Source: Dehalococcoidia bacterium
GTDB lineage: Bacteria > Chloroflexota > Dehalococcoidia > SAR202 > UBA11138
Length of the DNA: 6,385 nucleotides
Direction of reading: 5' to 3'
Assembly (NCBI GenBank): GCA_012270665.1
Contig: JAAXHY010000169.1
Coordinates: 331 to 6,715, forward strand
Positions within the stretch are counted from its first letter, which is position 1. Each line of letters begins with the position of its first letter. Position numbers and translations under genes: made by a program. The notes below the pieces were generated by a model. It worked only from the letters and a program-made list of their open reading frames with translations, was not told the DNA's origin and ran no database searches. Below are positions 1 to 4,551 of the stretch, piece by piece.

Positions 1-417
1 CACCATCTGGAAGAACCAACTCACCAGACCACTGTCATCGAAGTCAAGCAGGAAGAATCCCTCGAGACCTATGATGCCGGAGGCGGCGCCTCCGCCCATC
101 ATCAGGGCGAATCCGAAAGCCCAGAAGCCGAGGGAGGCTATGCAGAAGTCCAGGAAAGACTTCGTCATGTAGTTGACCGTGTTCTTGGAGCGAATCAGGC
201 CCGCTCCCAGGAATGCGAATCCGGCCTGCATGAAGAAGACCAGCGCGGCTGCGAAAACGGTGATGGCGTTGCCAACCGTATCGTTTACGCTCTCAGCTGT
301 AATGTCCTGCGCGTAGGCGACTCCGATAGTGCCGATGAAGATTCCGATACCCAAGAGCGCAATCATGACGAGTTTGAGCTTGAAGGGTGTGGGGCTAAGT
401 ATTTTGGTACTTGTCAA
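1..417 (-). CDS. amt: Ammonium transporter (Amt family), N-terminal part, cut by window edge
   Basis: This is the first 139 residues of an Amt/MEP/Rh-family channel for ammonium uptake across the cytoplasmic membrane. Translation starts at TTG (415-417), chosen because a perfect AGGAGGT (426-432) lies 8 nt upstream. Residues 16-36 form a hydrophobic signal-peptide-like segment ending in AYA before QD, consistent with a cleaved N-terminus. Residues 52-75 form the first mature membrane segment, containing FMQAGFAFLGAGLIRSKN. Residues 79-107 contain NTVNYMTKSFLDF and ASLGFWAFGFALM, both highly typical of Amt proteins. The last visible residues, SWFFQMV, lead into the region of the conserved pore phenylalanine. 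Most relatives I know have glutamate where this protein has Gly71. The protein continues beyond position 1, so a neighbouring PII gene cannot be seen. The 11-bp repeats upstream suggest nitrogen control. Confidence 0.93.
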   Translation of the reverse strand, partial: MTSTKILSPTPFKLKLVMIALLGIGIFIGTIGVAYAQDITAESVNDTVGNAITVFAAALVFFMQAGFAFLGAGLIRSKNTVNYMTKSFLDFCIASLGFWAFGFALMMGGGAASGIIGLEGFFLLDFDDSGLVSWFFQMV

Positions 418-425
418 TTCCTAAT

Positions 426-432
426 ACCTCCT
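426..432 (-). promoter_or_regulatory. Ribosome binding site of amt (decides a TTG start)
   Basis: AGGAGGT on the minus strand sits 8 nt before the TTG at 417. It is fully complementary to the 16S rRNA tail. It decides the start over the internal ATG at residue 18, which would truncate the signal-peptide-like segment. Confidence 0.85.
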
Positions 433-455
433 AAAGTGGATGGGGGCTGATACCT

Positions 456-491
456 TTCGGTAATCCACAATACTGAACGGATATTACCGAA
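456..491. repeat. 9-bp perfect inverted repeat over the amt promoter/leader
   Basis: TTCGGTAAT (456-464) and ATTACCGAA (483-491) are perfect reverse complements with an 18-nt spacer. The upstream arm overlaps the proposed amt -10 and the other lies about 10-18 nt after the predicted transcription start. It could be a repressor operator or an RNA hairpin in the leader; the sequence alone does not decide. Confidence 0.5.
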
Positions 492-509
492 TCTTTTCCA
501 GTATGTAAC
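481..509 (-). promoter_or_regulatory. Probable amt promoter
   Basis: Minus strand: GTTACA (504-509) as a poor -35, exactly 17 bp, then TAATAT (481-486) as -10. Transcription would begin near 474, giving a leader of about 57 nt. The -35 coincides with the last of four 11-bp-spaced half-sites, the arrangement expected when an OmpR/PhoB-type activator replaces a good -35. The spacing is observed; the promoter role is inferred. Confidence 0.5.
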
Positions 510-542
510 ATTTCTGTTGTAATTATGTTAAGGAAATGTTAA
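504..542 (-). promoter_or_regulatory. Four half-sites with 11-bp period (GlnR- or Pho-box-like operator)
   Basis: Read on the minus strand, the half-sites are TTAAC (542-538), TTAAC (531-527), ACAAC (520-516) and GTTAC (509-505), each separated by 6 nt, so the AC dinucleotide recurs every 11 bp. This matches the layout of operators bound by OmpR/PhoB-family response regulators. As I remember it, the actinobacterial GlnR box is GTnAC-n6-GaAAC repeated, and amt genes are classical GlnR targets. The Bacillus/cyanobacterial Pho boxes TTAACA also look similar. The array ends at the proposed -35 of amt. It could also influence the divergent gene at 655. Confidence 0.55.
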
Positions 543-580
543 CTAGGAGAAACTCCGCGTAACGGAGTCGGATATATTCA

Positions 581-609
581 CTGACGGGTATTGCCAATGG
601 TGATACAAT
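581..609 (+). promoter_or_regulatory. Probable extended -10 promoter for the gene at 655
   Basis: TGATACAAT (601-609) fits an extended -10 (TGn plus TACAAT). A weak -35, CTGACG (581-586), lies 17 bp upstream of the TACAAT. The start would be near 616, about 40 nt before the GTG at 655, which fits divergent transcription away from amt. Confidence 0.45.
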
Positions 610-654
610 ATATTGCACAGTCCCCCGGCGACGGGATACACAGGATGGAAGACG

Positions 655-897
655 GTGATCAAGCAATCTATACACCAACTGGTTGACGAGCTTCCCGAAG
701 AGGAGCTTTCTACGGCGCTGAGGTTCCTCCAGTACCTGAAGGATGTAGGCGGTGAAGACCCACCCGTTCAGACAATGATCCATGATCTGGACGAGTTCGA
801 CGACGATTACGACGACGCGCCATTGAGCGAGGAATATGAGGGGATGTCTGTCGCCGACGCCTGGCGGCAGTATCTGAACAACAGAGCGCGGCCCTGA
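655..897 (+). CDS. Small acidic antitoxin-like protein, 80 residues
   Basis: I do not recognise a named family with certainty. The N-terminus (IHQLVDELPEEELSTALRFLQYL, given in two pieces: IHQLVDELPEEEL at 6-18, STALRFLQYL at 19-28) resembles the LPEEEL-x-A-x-RFLxYL opening of many small DUF2281-like or orphan type II antitoxins. The middle (residues 42-57) is very acidic (DEFDDDYDD), and the tail is amphipathic (SVADAWRQYL). I chose GTG at 655 over the upstream TTG at 613 because relatives begin just before the IHQLV segment, the extension 613-654 looks unlike protein, and GGATGGAAG precedes the GTG. No toxin-like reading frame follows in the next 250 nt, so it would be an orphan. The TGA stop lies inside a hairpin (890-917). 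A DNA-binding or toxin-neutralising role is only a guess. Confidence 0.65.
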   Translation: MIKQSIHQLVDELPEEELSTALRFLQYLKDVGGEDPPVQTMIHDLDEFDDDYDDAPLSEEYEGMSVADAWRQYLNNRARP

Positions 898-917
898 CCT
901 GAGCTGCTATCAGGGCC
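890..917. terminator. 8-bp GC-rich hairpin at the 3' end of the 655 gene
   Basis: GGCCCTGA (890-897) pairs perfectly with TCAGGGCC (910-917) around a 12-nt loop. The upstream arm includes the stop codon of the small gene. No T-tract follows on either strand, so it is a weak candidate terminator or a 3'-end stabilising structure. Its left arm and loop resemble the hairpin at 2698-2721. Confidence 0.4.
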
Positions 918-973
918 AGAGTGATCAGATCGCAATCACTACGCCCCATGAGACTTGTTGCTGTTTCAGGTTA

Positions 974-1002
974 TTTATATATCCCTATCAAGCAACCGTC
1001 AA
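974..1002 (-). promoter_or_regulatory. Good sigma-70-like promoter pointing left, without an obvious gene
   Basis: Minus strand: TTGACG (997-1002), exactly 17 bp, then TATAAA (974-979), each 5 of 6 to consensus. Transcription would start near 967 and run antisense into the end of the 655 gene through the 917-890 hairpin. The -35 lies inside the 11-bp tandem repeat at 987-1009. It may make a short or antisense RNA, or be a chance match in AT-rich DNA. Confidence 0.35.
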
Positions 1003-1009
1003 GCAAGTC
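987..1009. repeat. Diverged 20-nt repeat, copy 1 (itself an 11-bp tandem repeat)
   Basis: TCAAGCAACCG (988-998) is followed directly by TCAAGCAAGTC (999-1009). The 20-mer at 987-1006 recurs at 1125-1144 with 17 of 20 identical bases; all three differences are G here and A there. A perfect TATAAT (1016-1021, plus) follows, but has no recognisable -35 or downstream gene. Confidence 0.6.
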
Positions 1010-1124
1010 CCCGTGTATAATGCCGTATGTATGGCTTGTTAGCAGCGCACTTCGCATTCATGTGGTGCTATATCAGGTTTATTCCATATATTCCGAATAT
1101 TGCTGTCCCTCTGTTGCGCTTTCA

Positions 1125-1147
1125 ATCAAACAACCATCAAACAAACC
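1125..1147. repeat. Diverged 20-nt repeat, copy 2, next to the stop of the AlbA_2 gene
   Basis: TCAAACAACCA (1126-1136) and TCAAACAAACC (1137-1147) form the second 11-bp tandem pair. It ends 2 nt before the last base of the AlbA_2 gene at 1150. With copy 1 it brackets 118 nt in which I see no gene. The 898-1149 gap as a whole holds only hairpins, a short AGTGAT/ATCACT inverted repeat (920-940), promoter-like boxes and these repeats. Confidence 0.6.
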
Positions 1148-1149
1148 GA

Positions 1150-2625
1150 TCATCGCGAGGAGGCCCAGAAAGGCGAATAGGTCCGGTTTCGGGTCCCAGA
1201 TTCGGGGTCTCGTATGGAGATTGCGCCTTCGTCCAGAGCTTCTCTGAGAAGCCGGGACGCTTGGGCGCTGTTCCTCCGAGAGATTCCGAACCGCTCCCTG
1301 ATAGAGGAGTTGTTCACAGGGCGACCTTCCACATAACCTATGCAAGCATGCAGATAGCAAGCTCGAACTCGCTCTGACCTATCCATAAGGGACAGATCCT
1401 TGTGAGCGAACAGGACAGCTCTAGTGAACTCACTTGGCGATTCGAAGAGAGGAGCTGGCAGTTGTCTTAGCTCCACTTCGAGGACAACCTTGTCAATTCC
1501 GCTGCCGCGTTCTTCGCAGACTCCGAATCTACGCATCAACGCCGCCAAGGTCTCGTTGCGTGATTTCGGGGGCGTATCCACAAACCGGGCCGTATCTACC
1601 AAGGGTTTGCCTGGGTTGACTATTTCAATGCGGTCGTCGAATATCCCCACCGTTGGCCCGTCTCCGGTGGAGAAGAAGTCTTGGTGTATAAGCGCGTTGG
1701 CTACCAGTTCACGTATTGCGAGCTCAGGGAACATCGGTACAGTCCGTCGCAGAGAGTGCTCGATCACTTCGACGGATGGTATGAGCGTGGCGATGTATTC
1801 TGCTATTCCCTTGAATCCGGCGGCATAACCTTGTGAGTACACCCGCTCTCTCAAAGCCTCTGTAAAACCCTTGCCCTTATACTGGATTATCCGTAGGGAT
1901 TTTCGTCTCAGTTGGGAGAAGTCGCCAAGATTGTTTGCAAACAGTATCGCGCCAAGATTGGTTATATTCCATCCGCCCGCGTCGCAGGGTGTAATCAAGC
2001 TGTCCTGTTTCAGAGAGTCGAGAATAGCGGCGCGACCATCGGGAAGAGGTATCTCGAGAAGCCTGAAGTAGGCGGGATAGTCGAGTTTGTCCAATACATC
2101 CTCACCGGTCACTCGCTCGACGGCTACTCTGCTCTCGAAACTCGCCATATCAAAGATACGCCACAGAGCGCGCTCCTTCTCGGGATGGTCCCTGAGTTTC
2201 TTTGTTACACTGCCCACACGAATATACTCATCCACGCTGAAAGCGATCGGGCATTGTGTCGCGGGTTCAATCTCCATCAGAACAACGCGCTTATCATCAA
2301 CCTGGGTTTCATGGAAGCGAATGTCAATCTGTGGGTCCAACTGTCTAAGCAGCCAGTTCTCTAGGGGCTCATTTCCTCGCTTGGCGGTAACGGGATTGAA
2401 GTCAGTGCCTACTACATCGTGAGTAGAGTCTTCGATTCCCCAGACGAGGTAGGCCGATGCCCTGCCATTCAAGGCCGCGCCATTAGAAAGCGCCGAGATA
2501 TTCTCCCCAACGGTCTGAGGATTGGCATTGTTGACTTTGAACTCTACCCACTCGGTTTCACCTGTCAATGCGCGCAACTCACCTACCAAGCTGGTAATAT
2601 ACTCAGGGTCGCGGTATAGGGGCAT
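1150..2625 (-). CDS. AlbA_2 (Schlafen-like) domain protein with GHKL ATPase and winged helix, 491 residues
   Basis: This belongs to the family of predicted transcriptional regulators/ATP-binding proteins (COG2865-like). An AlbA_2 putative nucleic-acid-binding domain spans about residues 20-150, with ETEWVEFK (23-30) and SALSNGAALNG (44-54). A linker of about 150 residues follows. A GHKL-type ATPase fold (HATPase_c_4) covers about 300-400, with an N-box ELVANALIHQD (306-316), a D-box-like DDRIEIVNPG (330-339) and a glycine loop GSGIDKV (374-380). The C-terminus (about 415-475) looks like a winged helix. Length is normal for the family. The ATG at 2625 is preceded by GGAG at 8-nt spacing; a possible -10 TATATT lies at 2687-2692. 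The gene is monocistronic, with structured DNA on both sides. The biological role is unknown; related proteins occur in regulatory and defence settings, so a defence role is conjecture. Confidence 0.88.
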   Translation of the reverse strand: MPLYRDPEYITSLVGELRALTGETEWVEFKVNNANPQTVGENISALSNGAALNGRASAYLVWGIEDSTHDVVGTDFNPVTAKRGNEPLENWLLRQLDPQIDIRFHETQVDDKRVVLMEIEPATQCPIAFSVDEYIRVGSVTKKLRDHPEKERALWRIFDMASFESRVAVERVTGEDVLDKLDYPAYFRLLEIPLPDGRAAILDSLKQDSLITPCDAGGWNITNLGAILFANNLGDFSQLRRKSLRIIQYKGKGFTEALRERVYSQGYAAGFKGIAEYIATLIPSVEVIEHSLRRTVPMFPELAIRELVANALIHQDFFSTGDGPTVGIFDDRIEIVNPGKPLVDTARFVDTPPKSRNETLAALMRRFGVCEERGSGIDKVVLEVELRQLPAPLFESPSEFTRAVLFAHKDLSLMDRSERVRACYLHACIGYVEGRPVNNSSIRERFGISRRNSAQASRLLREALDEGAISIRDPESGTRNRTYSPFWASSR

Positions 2626-2699
2626 GCCCGCGTCTCCAGAAAAAGTTCAATGCACGATCTGGATCAATCGCAAGTCTATGGTGTTAAATATAGCAAAGT

Positions 2700-2728
2700 G
2701 CGGCCCTAACCTGAGGGCCGCGCTTTTT
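2700..2728 (+). terminator. Strong intrinsic-terminator-like hairpin
   Basis: GCGGCCCT (2700-2707) pairs perfectly with AGGGCCGC (2714-2721) around a 6-nt loop, followed by GCTTTTT on the plus strand. No plus-strand gene ends upstream, so on that strand it would stop stray or antisense transcription. On the minus strand it lies between the zinc-ribbon gene (stop 2751) and AlbA_2 (start 2625), where the following CTTTG is a weak U-tract. It probably insulates these two genes. Confidence 0.7.
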
Positions 2729-2750
2729 GAGTGAAAGATTGCGTTCGTCC

Positions 2751-2894
2751 CTAGGACGCCTTGCCTATCCTGAACATCGTGGAACCGCAGAGGCCACACT
2801 TGCCCCGCGTGGCCGGCCGGCCGTTCTTCATAGTCACCTGCTCGGCTTCCTGTATCTCGCGCGATTCCCTGCACTTCATGCAATATCCGGTCAT
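2751..2894 (-). CDS. Small zinc-ribbon protein, DUF5679-like, 47 residues
   Basis: The protein begins MTGYCMKCRESRE and ends MFRIGKAS. Two CxxC knuckles (Cys5/Cys8 and Cys33/Cys36) flank a central VTMKNGRPATRG, the pattern I know from DUF5679, where VTLKNGRPAVKG is typical. Four cysteines at this spacing predict one structural zinc. The family has no established function; a nucleic-acid or ribosome-associated role is plausible only by analogy. The start is firm: GGAGGAG lies just upstream of the ATG at 2892-2894. A possible -10, TATAGT (2922-2927), precedes it with a poorly spaced TTGTCC (2943-2948). It is divergent from a cysteine-free relative at 3286. The terminator-like hairpin at 2700-2728 lies downstream. 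Confidence 0.88.
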   Translation of the reverse strand: MTGYCMKCRESREIQEAEQVTMKNGRPATRGKCGLCGSTMFRIGKAS

Positions 2895-3285
2895 AGTGTC
2901 TCCTCCCAATTTGTCATGAAGACTATATTTAGTTCAGACAGCGGACAATATTACTTTAAAATTACTGTCATGCCAATGCCCCAACTAGACATTTTGCCAT
3001 TTTGCCTTGATTTTCGGCGGTGTCTCAGTTTGAATATACACGGCTTGTGCAAAGTCCTGATTCCGGGATTCCGAACCACGTCTCGCCATTACCGCTTTCG
3101 CCGGAATCTAGCGCGCAGTTCCTAACCAAATCGCAATGATGCCAACCTTGCGCAGGGCCCTGTCAGTCTTGCCGGAGGGATTGACAAGGGAGACGTAGGA
3201 AAGTAATCTGATCCATCCCACTCTAGGCCGTCGGCGGGAGTCTGTTAAGAAACATGCACAGGAAAGCTAATATCAAGGAGAAGCG
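2895..3285. other. 391-nt divergent intergenic region with short repeats, no gene seen
   Basis: It separates the two DUF5679-like genes. Visible elements are ATTACT twice at an 11-bp interval (2950-2955, 2961-2966); ATTTTGCC tandemly twice (2991-3006); the tandem GATTCCGG/GATTCCGA (3059-3074), whose first unit is a perfect reverse complement of CCGGAATC (3101-3108); and a promoter-like TTGACA (3181-3186). I found no tRNA-like T-loop and no convincing coding frame. Confidence 0.55.
3181..3209 (+). promoter_or_regulatory. Candidate promoter for the gene at 3286
   Basis: A perfect TTGACA (3181-3186), a 17-bp spacer and TAATCT (3204-3209), which keeps the important TA....T bases. The start would be near 3216, giving a leader of about 70 nt before the ATG at 3286. 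Confidence 0.4.
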
Positions 3286-3471
3286 ATGGTAGAGTTGAAG
3301 GCCTATTCGGTAAAGTTGCGGAAGATGGTGACTATCAAGGACCCGGAGTTAGTGACTCTGAAGAATGGAAGGAAGGCTGTCCGCGGTGTCGCGTCGGAAG
3401 ATCCGTCCAGCAAGGTCATCAGAATCGTGAGTGACAAACAGGCGGAAGAGATTCGAGGGATGCTTGGCTGA
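3286..3471 (+). CDS. Cysteine-free DUF5679-like small protein, 61 residues
   Basis: The ATG at 3286 follows AAGGAG (3275-3280) at 5-nt spacing, so it looks genuinely translated. Residues 6-48 align with the zinc-ribbon protein at 2751-2894: AYSVKLR against GYCMKCR, ELVTLKNGRKAVRG against EQVTMKNGRPATRG, and KVIRIV against TMFRIG, with a one-residue insertion in between. All four zinc ligands are replaced: Ser8 and Leu11 at the first knuckle, and ASEDPSS in place of the second. A C-terminal extension (residues 49-61, DKQAEEIRGMLG) may be helical. I infer a paralogue that kept the fold or binding surface but lost metal. Function is unknown. The reverse relation, or an independent family sharing KNGR, cannot be excluded from two sequences. 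Confidence 0.78.
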   Translation: MVELKAYSVKLRKMVTIKDPELVTLKNGRKAVRGVASEDPSSKVIRIVSDKQAEEIRGMLG

Positions 3472-3544
3472 TCGGGGCTGCCTCCGACGCGGTATCGAGA
3501 CCTTGTCCCTAGAGTTCTAACGCTTCACTGGTAAATAGCGTGAT

Positions 3545-3570
3545 AGACACAGTATCAAGGATATGTGTCT
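3545..3570. terminator. Hairpin between convergent genes
   Basis: AGACACA (3545-3551) pairs with TGTGTCT (3564-3570), and inside it TATC (3553-3556) pairs with GATA (3560-3563), giving 11 pairs with one bulged G and a 3-nt loop. It lies between the 3' ends of the 3286 gene and the HMA gene, so it could end transcription from both sides, but neither strand shows a clean T-tract. The rest of 3472-3635 holds nothing recognisable. Confidence 0.4.
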
Positions 3571-3635
3571 GGATAATACTGAGATTATAGCCGTGCCGGA
3601 ACCGGTTGAATCTATAAGAGTTGCCCTTTCATATC

Positions 3636-3890
3636 CTATTCCAGTACCCGCCCGGCGTCGTCTGCCTGATCGTCGTCCCCTCGCATCAAGTCATTGGCGC
3701 GGTCTATGGCGTCTCGGATGGCGTCGGAGTCGACAATGGCGGGATCGTAGGTGACTGTGGCCTGCTTCTTGCCGGGGTCGAATTTCACGGCTGCTATTCC
3801 GTCAAGAGCGTTTACCTCACGGGTAACGTAGTCCGCTCAACCGTCTCAAAATGCGTTCGGGACCTGTCGGGTTAGTGTTTGATGCTCCAT
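3636..3890 (-). CDS. Putative selenoprotein: HMA-domain metal-binding protein with U-x-x-U in place of C-x-x-C
   Basis: From ATG (3888-3890) the frame runs 84 residues to TAG (3636-3638) and contains two TGA codons, at residues 15 (3846-3848) and 18 (3837-3839). Read as Sec, the start is MEHQTLTRQVPNAFUDGU, followed by ADYVTREVNALDGIAAVKFD and QATVTYDP. This is a textbook HMA/CopZ-MerP fold (beta-alpha-beta-beta-alpha-beta), and the two TGAs occupy exactly the two metal-ligand cysteines. GAGGAG (3897-3902) lies 6 nt before the ATG, and the gene starts 24 nt after nadD, so it is probably co-transcribed with rtcB-nadD. Residues 70-84 form a short acidic tail. The family binds soft metals such as Cu(I) or Hg(II); two selenols could raise affinity or allow redox chemistry. 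Decoding would need selA/B/C/D elsewhere. The alternative, a pseudogene with two stops precisely at both ligands and no other lesion, is less likely. Confidence 0.82.
3809..3828 (-). promoter_or_regulatory. Candidate bacterial SECIS stem-loop
   Basis: On the minus strand CG-TTACC (3828-3822) pairs with GGTAA-a-CG (3816-3809, one bulged A), with an apical loop CGTGA (3821-3817) carrying G and U at positions 2 and 3. The loop begins 15 nt after the second TGA and 24 nt after the first, around the distance known for bacterial SECIS elements, whose loop needs an early G. One element could serve both codons. The stem is short, and I have not computed its energy. Confidence 0.45.
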
Positions 3891-3914
3891 CGAAGTCTCC
3901 TCGAGGGTGTTGAG

Positions 3915-4523
3915 TCAGGATGTTGCGTCCCGTTCAGTGTACAGTGCGTGTTCACGTATGTAGTCGCGCACGGAATCCGGTATGCCGTAAAGCGGCGCGT
4001 CTTCGCCTGCGTGGAAGCGGATCTCCGTCGCGCTTGTGTCCACCATCGGCCCGTCTATTATCTTGAACCTCTCTGTGGAGGAAGGGAAGTCGCGTTCCAG
4101 GTCCGGTATCGAGACATTTGCCACGCCGGGCCGGGAGACGGCGACCACAGTGCACATCTCGAAGATAAGGTCGGGCCGGCGCCATCGGACCAACTCGCGT
4201 ATCGAGTCCATGCCCAGGATGAGATATAGTTCTGTGCCTTCTGCCACGTTCTGACGCAGTTCCGAGAGTGTGTCCACGGTATATGTGGCGCCGGGGCGCT
4301 CTATCTCGATGTCTGAGACCTCGAAGTACGGATTGTCCCGGGTAGCCAGTTCCACCATCGCGAGCCTGTGCCCTGGACTAGTAACGCGACGGTCGGACTT
4401 GAGCCAGGGTCGTCCGGCAGGTATGAAGATGACCTTGTCCAGATGAAGGCATACGCGCGTGGACTCCGCTATCATCAGATGCCCTTCGTGAATGGGATCG
4501 AACGTACCTCCGAGTATGCCTAT
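3915..4523 (-). CDS. nadD: Nicotinate-nucleotide adenylyltransferase; start codon unresolved
   Basis: NadD joins nicotinate mononucleotide and ATP to make deamido-NAD in NAD biosynthesis. Numbered from the ATA at 4521-4523 the protein has 202 residues, normal for the family. GILGGTFDPIHEGHL (2-16) is the nucleotidyltransferase motif with the H-x-G-H signature. KVIFIPAGRPW and the C-terminal SATEIR (the ISSTxIR motif) are also present. No in-frame ATG, GTG or TTG exists between GGTF and the preceding in-frame stop (4563-4565). The first in-frame ATG (4473-4475) would delete the active-site motif. The GTG at 4553-4555, overlapping the rtcB TGA as GTGA, reads a frame that stops at 4520-4522 and would need a -1 shift near AGAGAA. 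The given 5' end is therefore provisional: rare ATA start, frameshift or sequence error. It ends 24 nt before the HMA gene. Confidence 0.87.
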   Translation of the reverse strand: MGILGGTFDPIHEGHLMIAESTRVCLHLDKVIFIPAGRPWLKSDRRVTSPGHRLAMVELATRDNPYFEVSDIEIERPGATYTVDTLSELRQNVAEGTELYLILGMDSIRELVRWRRPDLIFEMCTVVAVSRPGVANVSIPDLERDFPSSTERFKIIDGPMVDTSATEIRFHAGEDAPLYGIPDSVRDYIREHALYTERDATS

Positions 4524-4551
4524 TCTCTGTGAAACGCTGTCGCCGAACGTG

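Noticed and set aside
921..1377. Two overlapping plus-strand frames (921-1247 and 1027-1377).
   Set aside because: They overlap each other and the 3' end of the AlbA_2 gene, start without ribosome binding sites and have low-complexity, non-protein-like composition.
1912..2364. A 150-residue plus-strand frame opposite the AlbA_2 gene.
   Set aside because: It is antisense to a well-supported domain protein and shows no recognisable motif.
2895..3285. A possible tRNA-Sec or other tRNA gene in the large gap.
   Set aside because: I found no T-loop (GGTTCRANYCC) with matching acceptor and anticodon arms in this gap or in the other spacers.
3254..3292. A 12-codon leader frame (MHRKANIKEKRW) overlapping the start of the 3286 gene.
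   Set aside because: It has no good ribosome binding site and no attenuator-like structure follows. Overlap with the real start is probably accidental.
3837..3848. The two in-frame TGAs as proof of a pseudogene.
   Set aside because: Both hit precisely the metal-ligand positions, the rest of the frame has no lesion, and the ribosome binding site and spacing are intact. I therefore favour selenocysteine, while leaving the pseudogene as the alternative.
3837..3848. General reassignment of TGA (for example to Trp).
   Set aside because: The AlbA_2, uvrA, rtcB, nadD, 655 and 3286 genes all end sensibly at TGA, so TGA is a normal stop here.
3621..3875. An 84-residue plus-strand frame over the HMA gene.
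   Set aside because: It is the antisense shadow of the HMA frame. The minus-strand reading has a ribosome binding site and a recognisable domain.
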